From the NCBI GenBank assembly GCA_965224015.1, contig OZ245032.1:1178001-1242000 (forward strand): a DNA stretch of 64,000 bases, in the 5' to 3' direction. A program made the translations under genes and the position numbers. A model generated the notes under the pieces. It saw only the letters and a list, made by a program, of their open reading frames with translations. It had not been told where the DNA came from and made no database searches. Positions within the stretch are counted from its first letter, which is position 1; each line of letters opens with the position of its first letter. Shown here piece after piece: positions 1-9,209 of the stretch. The stretch comes from CBDCVD01 sp965224015. GTDB taxonomy: Bacteria; Pseudomonadota; Alphaproteobacteria; Rhizobiales; CBDCVD01.

Positions 1-2
1 TC

Positions 3-686
3 GAGCAGCTCGCCCGATCCGATCGCGATCAGGTGCAAAAATGCAGCGCCCGCGATCTCGCGGTTATGATCGGCAGGAACCAAACCGCATCCACCACAGT
101 TGCTGCCACTATGGTCATTGCCCACAGGGCAGGCATTGAACTGTTCGCCACCGGTGGCATCGGCGGCGTGCATCGTGGACATCCGTTCGATGTCTCCGCC
201 GACGTGACCATGTTAGGGCGGATCCCTGTTTGTGTCATTTGCGCCGGCGCTAAATCCATCCTCGACTTGCCCTTAACTCTTGAGATGCTGGAAACACAAG
301 GGGTTCCAATCGTGGGGATTGGAACATCAACTTTGCCGGCCTTTTATACTCAAAGCAGCGGCCTTGCACTTGCGGCCCGTGCCGACGATCTCCTTGAAGC
401 CACGCGTATATTGCGAGCGTGGCGCAACTGGAACAAGGAAGGGGGTCTGGTTTTTGCCCTACCGGTGCCTGATCACGCGGCTTTGACGCGCGAGGACGCG
501 GAAACGGCCATTGCCACCGCAACCGGTGAGGCGAAACAACAGGGGATCACCGGCGCCGCCGTGACCCCCTTTGTCTTGTCCCGGGTTGTTGCGCTCACGA
601 AGGGACGCGCCCTTACCGCCAACAAGGCGCTTTTGTTGAACAATGCGCGTTTTGCAGCGGACCTGGCGGTCGCGGCGTCGGATTGA
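3..686 (+). CDS. psuG: pseudouridine-5'-phosphate glycosidase, 5' end outside window
   Basis: PsuG (indigoidine synthase A family) reversibly splits pseudouridine 5'-phosphate into uracil and ribose 5-phosphate in pseudouridine catabolism. The visible protein has the family's ATGGIGGVHRG motif, the CAGAKSILDL motif, the GGLVFALPVPD stretch and the C-terminal TPFVL/NNA segment. The reading frame is open to the left edge: the codons before the GTG at 33 encode residues that continue the family alignment, so the true start lies outside the window. About 227 of the roughly 300 expected residues are present. A pfkB-type pseudouridine kinase often lies next to psuG, but none is visible here. Confidence 0.93.
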   Translation, partial: EQLARSDRDQVQKCSARDLAVMIGRNQTASTTVAATMVIAHRAGIELFATGGIGGVHRGHPFDVSADVTMLGRIPVCVICAGAKSILDLPLTLEMLETQGVPIVGIGTSTLPAFYTQSSGLALAARADDLLEATRILRAWRNWNKEGGLVFALPVPDHAALTREDAETAIATATGEAKQQGITGAAVTPFVLSRVVALTKGRALTANKALLLNNARFAADLAVAASD

Positions 687-827
687 TAATGCGAGAAGAA
701 TACGCAAATGCTCATGATTCCAACTAAACCTATTTTGCTATATAGACATGAACCGATAAAGCATGAGAAAACGTCCCTTATCCATAACCGGGGTTGGGTG
801 GCAAATGGAAGTTTTCAGGTGATAGTT

Positions 828-2069
828 CTATGACATCTGCGTTGGGTCTTCGAGTTTGGTGGTAATGACGGAGCTTTGCTCCAGGGTTTTGTGCACAGGA
901 CACATGTCGGCAATCTGGAGCATTCGGGCGCGGGTTTTTTCGTCCAACACCCCCTCAATATGAAGGCGCCGCATGAACCTGTCGACACGCCCTTCGCTTC
1001 TCCCGGCCTCAATACACGCTTCACAATCACGCGCATGAACCTTCTCGTGATCAACCGCGACGCTTACATGGTCAAGCGGTAGCTTTTTGCGATTGGCGTA
1101 CATGCGCAGGGTCATTGAAGTGCACGCACCAAGGGCGATGGCAAGATAGTCATAAGGAGACGGCCCCGCGTTACCGCCGCCCACATCTGCAGGTTCGTCA
1201 GCGACCAGATGATGCGCCCCTGCCCGCACAGTATTATGAAATCGTCCCACCCCACTTTCGGCAACCACCACCTGCCCCTCGCCCCTGGCCTTGGGTGCCT
1301 TTTGCTCGGGCACATATCGGCTTGCCCAGGAGGCGATCACATCCGCAACATAGGTTGCATCTTCGTGCCGACTAATAAGATGATCCGCCGTATCAAGGGA
1401 AATGAAGCTCTTGGGATGTTTGGCAGCGGAGAAAATCTGCGCTGCATTGTCGATGCCGACAATATCGTCAAGAGGCGCGTGCAGAACCAACAGCGCGGCG
1501 TCAAGGCTTGCAATGGCCTCCTTGAGCGTTTGTCCTTCGACATCATCGACGAACTGTTTTTTGATGGTAAACGTGCGCCGGCCCAGCCTGACCTCGGCTT
1601 GCCCTTGCGCGCCAATATCCTCAAGGGAGGCACCCAAATTATGCACCACATGGGCCGCGTCCGCCGGTGCGCCGATGGTAGCGACGGCTTTTATTTCGGC
1701 AATTCTCTGGGTTGCCGCAAGAACCGCCGCACCGCCTAGGGAATGACCGATCAAAATCGTGGGAGCGGAGAAGTTGTCGCGTAACGCCTGCGCCGCGGCC
1801 ACAAGATCGTCGACGTTGGTGGAAAAGTTCGTGTCCGCGAACGTCCCTTCGCTGAACCCCGACCCGGTAAAGTCAAAACGAAAGACGGCGATGTCATGGG
1901 CGCAAAGCGCAGCGGCAATGGCGCGGGCTGCAAAAAGATCTTTAGAGCAGGTAAAACAATGGGCAAAAATGGCATAGGCACGGGGAGTTTGCGCGGGCCT
2001 GTCAATCTTGGCTGCTAGCGTCTGACCACGGGCATTTTGGAACGTAATCGTTTTTGATTGAGAGGCCAT
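828..2069 (-). CDS. bifunctional alpha/beta hydrolase / OsmC family protein
   Basis: Fusion of an N-terminal alpha/beta hydrolase (about residues 1-255) and a C-terminal OsmC/Ohr-type domain (about 270-413). The hydrolase half shows the nucleophile elbow GHSLGG and a late LDTADHL segment that could hold the acid and histidine. The OsmC half has GPSPYDYLAIALGACTSMT and CPVHKTL, each with one of the two cysteines that reduce organic peroxides in this family. Known relatives carry the same fusion, so it is not an artefact; the hydrolase substrate is unknown. The ATG at 2069 is preferred, with AAGGAG just upstream; a GTG lies directly before it. It is convergent with psuG. Confidence 0.9.
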   Translation of the reverse strand: MASQSKTITFQNARGQTLAAKIDRPAQTPRAYAIFAHCFTCSKDLFAARAIAAALCAHDIAVFRFDFTGSGFSEGTFADTNFSTNVDDLVAAAQALRDNFSAPTILIGHSLGGAAVLAATQRIAEIKAVATIGAPADAAHVVHNLGASLEDIGAQGQAEVRLGRRTFTIKKQFVDDVEGQTLKEAIASLDAALLVLHAPLDDIVGIDNAAQIFSAAKHPKSFISLDTADHLISRHEDATYVADVIASWASRYVPEQKAPKARGEGQVVVAESGVGRFHNTVRAGAHHLVADEPADVGGGNAGPSPYDYLAIALGACTSMTLRMYANRKKLPLDHVSVAVDHEKVHARDCEACIEAGRSEGRVDRFMRRLHIEGVLDEKTRARMLQIADMCPVHKTLEQSSVITTKLEDPTQMS

Positions 2070-2072
2070 CAC

Positions 2073-2715
2073 GTGTGCTCCTTATGGCTATATTTCATGC
2101 AACAAATCCAGTCGCCCGTCCGGTGTGGGTCATGATTGCTGGGCATGTGTCATTCTCTGCGGCCTCATGCAAAAGCAGCGCTCTTGTTCAGTCGCTTGCC
2201 GTATATCATCGCCACTTCCCTCGACCGCTGCTACCCTAAACCGGCGCGGCGAAATAAACCAGGTTGCAAACAGACGTTTCCAGATCAATGGCCTCACAGG
2301 CCGAAAAAGAATAACGAGGGCCATGTTCAAGGCCTAATTTTAGTCTTTCTTTTATCCATAACGGGGGTCAAGTGGAAGTTTCCATTTTCTGCCTGCGCCG
2401 GAGCCGGGGTTGTGAAGCCTGCGAAAAAGGCTGGCTTTAGTGCTGATTAGCAGCTATATGAGGCGCGTGGTGCGCCAGCCACGCGCCTGCTGATGGCGAA
2501 GGTGTCCTTGTCCGAAATAGCCTTAATGAGGGGGTGGTCCATTTGGATAGCAGCGACCCTGATAGAGCGCTATGGGGTGCTTGATCCGCGTATAGCTGAC
2601 GCCGTTTGATGCAAGTGGCAAGGGCCAAAAGTCAAAAAAAACTGTAAACCAAAGTGTAACCTGAACCAAAAGAACAACAGCGAACGATTATAGCGCGTTG
2701 AAAACACTTAATAAA
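2073..2715. other. intergenic region without a recognised gene
   Basis: No convincing coding region is seen. A short sequence around 2341-2380 (TTTATCCATAACGGGGGT) recurs near 778 and, more diverged, near 55255. It may be another small dispersed repeat. Confidence 0.4.
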
Positions 2716-2789
2716 GGCCACGTGGCGGAGTGGTGACGCAGCGGATTGCAAATCCGTCTACCCCGGTTCGATTCCGGGCGTGGCCTCCA
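2716..2789 (+). tRNA. tRNA-Cys (GCA), CCA encoded
   Basis: A cloverleaf can be drawn by eye. The acceptor stem GGCCACG (2716-2722) pairs with CGTGGCC (2779-2785), the anticodon loop TTGCAAA gives anticodon GCA, the T arm contains GGTTCGATTCC, and the discriminator T is followed by an encoded CCA. The tRNA stands alone between the hydrolase/OsmC gene and the luxR-type gene. Confidence 0.96.
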
Positions 2790-2959
2790 TAAAATTCAGT
2801 TTGTGGCGCATCCTATATGGGCCTCTCTACGACCGGGCCGGCCTGCTCCCCACCCCCTTCCTTCCAGCCACCCGCACTGGCAGTGCCCCATAGGGGTGGC
2901 CCGCGAGGGATTTAAACAATTTTAAAGGAAAAATGGACAGGGCAGAGGCATAGCTGAAT

Positions 2960-3685
2960 TCAGATAATTCCCAGATTCAGCGCTTGCTTGACCGCTTGCG
3001 CGCGGGAGACGGCGTTGAGCTTGCGTCTAGCCGAATAGACGTAATTCTGGACCGTTTTTTGTGACAGGCCCAAAATCCTGCTCGTTTCCCAATCGGTTTT
3101 GCCTGCCGAAATCCATCGGATACACTGGCGCTCGCGATTGCTCAAGGTATTGCCGAGCATCTCCTCATGGGTGTCAGAGCTAAGTTGCTGCGCCTTGTTG
3201 CGTGCCAGAATCGCGATAATTGTGAGCGCCGATACCGTGCGCTCGCCAAGGGCAATATTGCGGGACATGGAAATAAAGTTGATAAAGTGACGCACGTAGC
3301 CGCATATATAAAGGGGCAAAGTGATACCAGACACAAACAATAACGACGGATGATCCTTCAACCCCTTGATCGGGCCATTGACGGACGCCCTGTTTTGAAA
3401 AAGAGGTTCCCAGTGAAAGGGGGTGAAATCCTCGTGCATGCGCTCCGCTATGGCTTGCAACCGGCGATCACCGGGGCTCAGATATCGCTTCATCCATCCC
3501 TTGCCGTAGTGAGACAGCGTGAGATTGGTCACATTGTCCTGAAAAGCGCCATCGCACAAGCAAGAGTATACGATACAGTCGATTGCGTATCCTGACACGC
3601 TGTCACGCAGAATGGTCTGTAATGTCCCCATTTGCGTCGCCGCATGAATGGCGCTTAAGGTCTCGTCCAGCCGATTTTCGATCAT
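2960..3685 (-). CDS. LuxR-family transcriptional regulator (orphan)
   Basis: A 241-residue protein with the layout of a quorum-sensing LuxR regulator. The N-terminal part (about 15-165) looks like an autoinducer-binding domain, and a GerE/LuxR helix-turn-helix occupies the C-terminus (about 178-241: LSNRERQCIRW, then GLSQKTVQNYV). No luxI-type synthase is visible in the window, so it is a LuxR solo here. Ligand and targets cannot be inferred. The N-terminal domain is weakly conserved, so it could sense something other than a homoserine lactone. Confidence 0.85.
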   Translation of the reverse strand: MIENRLDETLSAIHAATQMGTLQTILRDSVSGYAIDCIVYSCLCDGAFQDNVTNLTLSHYGKGWMKRYLSPGDRRLQAIAERMHEDFTPFHWEPLFQNRASVNGPIKGLKDHPSLLFVSGITLPLYICGYVRHFINFISMSRNIALGERTVSALTIIAILARNKAQQLSSDTHEEMLGNTLSNRERQCIRWISAGKTDWETSRILGLSQKTVQNYVYSARRKLNAVSRAQAVKQALNLGII

Positions 3686-4608
3686 GCGTAACCCGTTCTA
3701 TCAAGTGCCCAACAAAAAGATCAGCAACGCATCGCATGCAGGAACATTGCGCCCCATGCAGCATCTGGCACCGGCGGTATTGGCTTGAACACATGTAACT
3801 GTTCGGGATTTGGGACGCGCTCCCGGTTTCGATCAGCCACACAAGTCAGTACGCAAACGCATTACGCAACACGACCAAAGCGGTACGCAAAAACAAAGCC
3901 ACAAGGTCCGATACTGATATACTGACTCAAGATTACGCGAAACTAAGATCCGACTTGAGGGCCGCATATGCGAAGCCATCGGCTCACCGCTACTGGAACA
4001 CCGGCCTTTCCTATTAAGATTGCCAATACCGCCGGCATAATCAATGCATCTCGACAAGGGTGCAACCATAACAAGAGTCACCGAGACCCAAATGCTAAGA
4101 TAATACCAAGGGCCCTTGCCAATGACTCATGCCTTTGCGTCAAAGCGTTGTGTTATCAAGGCAATACACCAGCCAGCGTGTCTATAAGGCCCATACCGCT
4201 GGTATAAGTCGCATTGTCATGACCGCATTCATGTCAATTTGCTGTATCCTCATGGAATCTACTGTCATTACTTTATTGAACTACCACGGAAATGCAACCT
4301 AAAATTACTATAAATATAAAAATTATATCATTAGTTGTGCATAACATCCTATCCTGCGGCGTTGCAAGATCGTAGCCGTTGCATTTTTCTCAATTTTCTC
4401 AATGCGTTAGATCAGCATGGGGTTTCTGTGACTGGAAACGTCTATTGACGGGCATCTCCGGCGCAAGGTGTTGGTGTCACCTTGCGGCTATGGTGTATCC
4501 CATGGGTTGGAGACAGGTAGTCGGTGCCCGCGGCACCTGTAGTGACAGTGGGTCTGATGTCGGCAACAACGGCAACAACGCCAACAACGTCAGCCACGCC
4601 AACCACAT
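3686..4608. other. long intergenic region with repeat fragments
   Basis: No gene is recognised over about 920 bp. It holds a complete family-B repeat (4103-4206), a fragment of the family-A right end near 4398-4420 (TTAGATCAGCATGGGGTT), a family-D end near 4437-4456 (CGTCTATTGACGGGCATC) and a short AACAACGNC-rich run near 4562-4595. Confidence 0.5.
4103..4206. repeat. dispersed repeat family B, copy 1
   Basis: About 104 bp bounded by ATACCA and TGGTAT. It contains the blocks AAGGGCCCTTG, ATGACTCATG, GTTATCAAGGC and ACACCAGCC found in the copies at 16815, 33197, 35988, 40588 and 48707. Here the AAGGGCCC end is on the left. Confidence 0.85.
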
Positions 4609-5760
4609 CTAAATATTGAGTGCGACCCAGGCGCCGTTGCGTTTTGATGACCGTACGCAGGCGTCGACAAAGGCGACCCCCTCAAGACCATCGTAAACAT
4701 CGGGAAAGACAACGTCGGGCGCAGGCCTCTCGCCGGTACGCGCCGCCTGGATTGCTATGGCCGCCTCACTATAAAGGTTCGCAAAGGCCTCAAGGTAACC
4801 CTCCGGATGACCCGGCGGTAGGCGACTTGTGCGCATTGCCGCCGCACCAAGTCCCGCACCGCCTCGGGTGATGTGCTGCGTGCGCCCATCAAGGGAAGAA
4901 AATCGCAGCGTATTTGGTTCCTCCTGGTCCCACTGCAAACCGCCCTTGCTGCCAAAAACCCGCAAACGCAGCCCATTCTCGTTTCCCGCAGCGACCTGGC
5001 TGGCCCACAACAGGCCCCGCGCCCCCTTTTGAAAACGCAACAATACATGGGCGTTGTCATCCAACCTGCGCTGCGGTACGAACGTGTGTAAATCCGCGGA
5101 AAGCTTGTCCAGGCGGCATCCCGTTACAAACCGGACCAGATGATAGGCATGGGTGCCGATATCACCAATGGCACCCCCGGCTCCGGACCGGGCAGGATCG
5201 GTACGCCATGATGCCTGCTTTTGTCCCGTCTCCTCCAGCGGTTGTGCCAGCCAGTCCTGTGCGTATTCCACCTGCACAACCCGAATATCGCCCAGCTCGC
5301 CGGACGTAACCATCTCGCGCGCCTGACGGATAAGCGGGTATCCGGAGTAGTTGTGGGTCAAAACAAACAGAGCCCTTGTGCTTTCGGCAAGCTTTACAAG
5401 CCGCTTGGCATCGCGCAGCGTTGCTGTCATGGGCTTGTCACAAATCACATGAATACCGCGTTTTAAAAACTCTTTTACCGGGGCAAAGTGCATGTGATTT
5501 GGTGTCACAATAGCGACCGCCTCAATTCCTGATTTCAGGCGTGCCTCGCGCATTGCCATAGTTTTGAAATCGTCATAGACCCGCTCAGGGGGCAGCCCCA
5601 GATCGGCACCAGAGGCCCTTGACTTTTCCGGCGTCGAACTCAGGCAACCAGCCACCAGTTCGTAATGGTCATCAAGGCGGCTGGCGATGCGATGAACCGC
5701 ACCAATAAATGCATCACGCCCCCCTCCAACCATCCCGAGACGAATTCGTTCCTTTGTCAT
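4609..5760 (-). CDS. Gfo/Idh/MocA family oxidoreductase
   Basis: NAD(P)-dependent sugar or inositol dehydrogenase-type enzyme of 383 residues. The N-terminal Rossmann fold starts with GMVGGGRDAFIGAVH. The CDKPMT segment (about residue 110) supplies the family's catalytic lysine of the E/CKP motif, and GDIGTHAYH (about 200) carries the conserved Asp/His. The exact substrate cannot be told. It lies 22 bp downstream of a TIM-barrel isomerase/epimerase gene on the same strand. That pairing is typical of carbohydrate or inositol catabolic operons, so the two probably act on the same sugar. No transporter or regulator for it is in the window. Confidence 0.9.
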   Translation of the reverse strand: MTKERIRLGMVGGGRDAFIGAVHRIASRLDDHYELVAGCLSSTPEKSRASGADLGLPPERVYDDFKTMAMREARLKSGIEAVAIVTPNHMHFAPVKEFLKRGIHVICDKPMTATLRDAKRLVKLAESTRALFVLTHNYSGYPLIRQAREMVTSGELGDIRVVQVEYAQDWLAQPLEETGQKQASWRTDPARSGAGGAIGDIGTHAYHLVRFVTGCRLDKLSADLHTFVPQRRLDDNAHVLLRFQKGARGLLWASQVAAGNENGLRLRVFGSKGGLQWDQEEPNTLRFSSLDGRTQHITRGGAGLGAAAMRTSRLPPGHPEGYLEAFANLYSEAAIAIQAARTGERPAPDVVFPDVYDGLEGVAFVDACVRSSKRNGAWVALNI

Positions 5761-5782
5761 TATCTACCCCGCGTGTCTAACC

Positions 5783-6838
5783 CTATTGCAACCCCAGCAT
5801 GGCGTCGTTGGCCGCATCATCCGTGCCACTATCCGCGAAATCATCAAAAGCCCGCTCGGTAACCCGAATAATGTGGTCCCGGACAAATTGCGCGCCCTCG
5901 CGAGCGCCGTCCTCTGGGTGCTTGAGAGCGCATTCCCATTCAACCACCGCCCATCGGTCGAAATCATATTGGGTAAGTTTGGAAAAAACGGCACCAAAAT
6001 CCACCTGCCCGTCCCCAAGAGAGCGAAAGCGCCCCGCACGCGCTGCCCAAGGCTGATAACCTCCGTAGACGCCCTGGCGGCCTGTCGGGTTAAACTCCGC
6101 GTCCTTGACATGAAACATGCCGATGCGTTCATGGTATATGTCGATGTTGTCAAGATAGTCCAGCGCCTGTAACACATAGTGCGACGGGTCATATAGCATG
6201 TGGCAGCGCTGGTGATTATCAAGGCGTTGCAAAAACATCTCGAAGCTAATCCCATCGTGCAAATCCTCGCCCGGATGAATCTCGAAGCAAACATCAACCC
6301 CATTTTCCTCAGCGTGATCCAGAATAGGCCGCCAGCGCCTGGCCAACTCGTCAAAAGCCCGCTCAACAAGTCCCGCCGGACGTTGTGGCCACGGATAAAC
6401 GTAAGGCCAGGCCAGCGCCCCAGAAAAGCTCGCCAAAGCATCAAGCCCCAGGCGCCGTGATGCCGTTATCGCCAGCTTGACCTGATCAACAGCCCATTGC
6501 TGACGCGCCAGCCTGTCGGCGCGCACATGCGGTGCCGCAAAACCATCAAACGCCACATCATAGGCCGGGTGCACCGCAACAAGTTGCCCCTGCAAGTGAC
6601 AGGACAGTTCACTGATCTCTATACCATTTTCACGCGCCTGGCCAATCAGGGTATCACAATAGTCCTGCGAGCCGGCTGCTGTCTCGAGGTCCATAAGACG
6701 GGCGTCCCAGCTTGGCACCTGCACCCCCGCGTAGCCACACTCAGCCGCCCATTTGGTGATCGCCTTCCAGGAATTAAAGGGTGGCGTATCGTCGGCAAAT
6801 TGCGCCAGAAACAGGGCTGGCCCCTTCATGGTTTTCAT
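5783..6838 (-). CDS. sugar phosphate isomerase/epimerase (xylose-isomerase-like TIM barrel)
   Basis: A 351-residue protein of the AP-endonuclease-2/xylose-isomerase TIM-barrel superfamily. The conserved metal-binding positions are suggested by CFEIHPGE (about 203-210), YDPSHY, FHVKD and VVEWE near the C-terminus. Such proteins isomerise or epimerise sugars or act on keto-inositols. It is the first gene of a two-gene minus-strand unit with the oxidoreductase that starts 22 bp after its stop. The start ATG at 6838 has a GGGGAGAAAA purine stretch just upstream, a reasonable ribosome-binding site. Confidence 0.88.
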   Translation of the reverse strand: MKTMKGPALFLAQFADDTPPFNSWKAITKWAAECGYAGVQVPSWDARLMDLETAAGSQDYCDTLIGQARENGIEISELSCHLQGQLVAVHPAYDVAFDGFAAPHVRADRLARQQWAVDQVKLAITASRRLGLDALASFSGALAWPYVYPWPQRPAGLVERAFDELARRWRPILDHAEENGVDVCFEIHPGEDLHDGISFEMFLQRLDNHQRCHMLYDPSHYVLQALDYLDNIDIYHERIGMFHVKDAEFNPTGRQGVYGGYQPWAARAGRFRSLGDGQVDFGAVFSKLTQYDFDRWAVVEWECALKHPEDGAREGAQFVRDHIIRVTERAFDDFADSGTDDAANDAMLGLQ

Positions 6839-6950
6839 ATTTTCTCCCCTTTTTGCAATGGGTTTGCGGAACTAGAGCGTGTCATGAATTTGGCACATCG
6901 CGTTAGCAGATGCCATAGCCAGATTGCCGCTAAATGACTTTCCCCCGTGT

Positions 6951-7031
6951 CAACGGGCATCTCTACTAACGGGCACCACCCTGCCCGCTCCCCTTCATAG
7001 CTTTTAGGAGAGCGGGCTGGCCAGGTCGTAA
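6951..7031. repeat. dispersed repeat family D copy
   Basis: Starts with AACGGGCATC, contains CTGCCCGCTCCCC and the near-complementary GGAGAGCGGGCTGGCCAGG, and ends with CCAGGTCGT. The same ends occur at 12953, 21780, 42541 and 47632. Confidence 0.75.
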
Positions 7032-7076
7032 GGGGGCGTTTCCATTAGGGAGCGCCATTGCCGTCCCACTCGACTA

Positions 7077-7130
7077 GATGCAATCTTTCAATAAGTTGTT
7101 CTCAAAGTGGCTGGTCTGAAGTTAGGGTCA
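7077..7130. repeat. repeat family F, copy 1
   Basis: About 54 bp, including CAATCTTTCAATAAGTTG and GGTCTGAAGT, that recur almost unchanged at 42283-42335. Confidence 0.75.
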
Positions 7131-7314
7131 TCGCGCAGGGCGCGCATGGGGTTGCGCATACTTGCGCGTACTTGCCTATATCACTTGCCGCAAGGCGAAT
7201 GGAAACGCTTGACCTGCAAGGTTTAATCATTATGGTCAGCCCCAGGGCGTGAGCGCTCGGGCATCGCAATGACGCAAGCAACAGGGATCAATGGATTGTG
7301 CGACATGAACATGC

Positions 7315-8553
7315 ATGCGCACCGCGCCATCCATGAGTGTGACGACGATGAATTGTCTCGACATCAATAAATCACCGGCCCGGACCCGGGTTGTCGTGGC
7401 GATGTCTGGCGGCGTCGACTCCTCGGTGGTTGCCGGACTGTTGCATCGCGCCGGCTATGAAGTCGTCGGCATCACGCTGCAACTATACAACCAGGGGCAA
7501 GGCGCACGCAAGGTTGGCGCCTGTTGTGCCGGGCAGGATATTCACGATGCCCGCACGATCGCGGCGCGCCTTGGCATTGCCCATTATGTCCTGAACTACG
7601 AGGAGCGTTTTCACCGTTCGGTGATTGCCCCTTTTGCGCAGAGCTATCTTGCCGGGGAAACGCCGATCCCGTGTGTGGCGTGCAACCAAACGGTCAAATT
7701 CGCTGATCTGGCGCAAACGGCGCGGGACCTTGATGCGGATGTCCTGGCAACAGGCCACTATATCACGTCGCGCCTTATGGACGAGAATACCGGCCGACGC
7801 GCCCTCTATCGTCCTGCGGACACAACAAGGGATCAGAGTTATTTCCTGTTTGCCATGACCCAGTCGCAAATTGACTTTTTGCGCTTTCCCCTTGGGGATA
7901 TGGACAAGAGGGAAACCCGCAACCTTGCCAAAGACATGGGATTGCGGGTGCATGAGAAACCAGACAGCCAGGACATCTGTTTTGTGCCCACGGGCCGTTA
8001 TACGGATATTATCGAAAAGCTCCGACCGGGAGCAACAGAGCCTGGAGATATTGTCCACGTGGATGGGCGGATGCTTGGGCAACACAGAGGTATTATCCAC
8101 TATACCGTCGGACAGCGGCGCGGCATTGGCGTCTCGATCGGTGAGCCGCTTTATGTTGTGCGTATTGATGCTGAGCATAATCAGATTATCGTTGGGCCTC
8201 GTAAAGCCATTGAAGTCGACTGTCTGACATTGCGCGACGTGAACTGGCTTGGTGATGAGAGTCTGCAGCAGGCCACTAAGAGTGAAAAAGACGTATGGAT
8301 TCGGGTGCGTTCAACGCGCCCTCCCGTTCCGGCACGACTAAGCCTTAAGGATGGCAGGGTACGCGTGTTGCTGGCAAAGCCGGAAACCGGCGTCTCCCCT
8401 GGACAGGCCGGTGTTCTTTACGAAAGCGGGGCCCCGCGCGCCCGTATTCTGGGGGGAGGATGGATCACGGATACGCGGAACCGGCCTGAAAATGCCGTTT
8501 ATGAACAGGACCCTCTTGCAACCCCTATGATTTTGGAAAGATTGGATCCGTGA
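7315..8553 (+). CDS. mnmA: tRNA-specific 2-thiouridylase MnmA
   Basis: MnmA transfers sulfur to U34 of the tRNAs for Lys, Glu and Gln using ATP. The 412-residue protein has the PP-loop AMSGGVDSSV near residue 30, the catalytic cysteine region IPCVACNQ, the second cysteine in DSQDICFVPTG, the GHYI segment, and the C-terminal YTVGQRRGI and beta-barrel parts. Alternative ATGs at 7333 and 7348 are possible because the conserved part begins only around residue 25. Its TGA overlaps the GTG start of the following methyltransferase gene, so the two are translationally coupled. Confidence 0.96.
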   Translation: MRTAPSMSVTTMNCLDINKSPARTRVVVAMSGGVDSSVVAGLLHRAGYEVVGITLQLYNQGQGARKVGACCAGQDIHDARTIAARLGIAHYVLNYEERFHRSVIAPFAQSYLAGETPIPCVACNQTVKFADLAQTARDLDADVLATGHYITSRLMDENTGRRALYRPADTTRDQSYFLFAMTQSQIDFLRFPLGDMDKRETRNLAKDMGLRVHEKPDSQDICFVPTGRYTDIIEKLRPGATEPGDIVHVDGRMLGQHRGIIHYTVGQRRGIGVSIGEPLYVVRIDAEHNQIIVGPRKAIEVDCLTLRDVNWLGDESLQQATKSEKDVWIRVRSTRPPVPARLSLKDGRVRVLLAKPETGVSPGQAGVLYESGAPRARILGGGWITDTRNRPENAVYEQDPLATPMILERLDP

Positions 8554-9206
8554 GCAAATCACTTTCGAAGGCTCTGGATCGGCAGAACATCGATACGGAC
8601 TCCGTCAAGGCAGCCTATGCGCGGTGGGCGAGCGCTTATGACTTTACGTTTGGGCATTTTTTTCAACCCGGGCGAAAAGCTGCGGCTACCATTGTCAACG
8701 CAAAATCCGGTGCGCTTTTGGAGTTGGGTGTTGGTACCGGCTTGTCGCTCGCCTTTTATGATGAGCATCTTCGGGTTACCGGCATTGATCTGTCGCGACC
8801 CATGTTGGATAAAGCGCGCCTTCTTGTGGAGCTAAGTAAATTTTCTCATGTTCAGGCGCTTGACGAGATGGATGCGACGATGCTGTCTTATCCTGACAGC
8901 TGCTTTGATATGGCGACGGCACAGTACGTGATTACCACTATTCCTGATCCGCAAGCGGCTTTGGATGAGCTTGTGCGCGTGGTAAAACCCGGTGGTGACA
9001 TTGTCATTGTGAATCACTTTCGCTCGCACGACGGCATCCTGGCGTGGCTGGAGAAAGCTCTCACACCGATCGCAAGATACCTGGGCTGGAATCCGGTTTT
9101 TGATGAGAGACGGATAACCTCCCACAACAATCTATCCCTCGTGTTCCGCCGCCGCCTCAAGCCTTTGGGTATTTTTACGCTGTTGCACTTTAAGGTTGTT
9201 GACTAA
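8550..9206 (+). CDS. pmtA: SAM-dependent methyltransferase, probable phosphatidylethanolamine N-methyltransferase (PmtA type)
   Basis: Class I methyltransferase of 218 residues with motif I LELGVGTGLSL, the acidic residue after VTGIDLS, and post-motif VKPGGDIVIVNHF. The YARWASAYDFTFG opening and the NHF block match the Rhodobacter-type PmtA enzymes that methylate phosphatidylethanolamine toward phosphatidylcholine. Membership of the methyltransferase class is certain; the lipid substrate is inferred from overall resemblance, and a UbiE-like role cannot be excluded. The GTG start overlaps the mnmA stop, and a GT4 gene follows after 3 bp. Confidence 0.8.
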   Translation: MSKSLSKALDRQNIDTDSVKAAYARWASAYDFTFGHFFQPGRKAAATIVNAKSGALLELGVGTGLSLAFYDEHLRVTGIDLSRPMLDKARLLVELSKFSHVQALDEMDATMLSYPDSCFDMATAQYVITTIPDPQAALDELVRVVKPGGDIVIVNHFRSHDGILAWLEKALTPIARYLGWNPVFDERRITSHNNLSLVFRRRLKPLGIFTLLHFKVVD

Positions 9207-9209
9207 GTC

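Larger units (their letters stand above)
6839..7314. other. intergenic region with family D and F repeats
   Basis: About 475 bp between divergent genes. It holds a TAGAGCGTGTCA motif near 6871, a family-D element (6951-7031) and a family-F copy (7077-7130). No gene is recognised. Confidence 0.5.
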
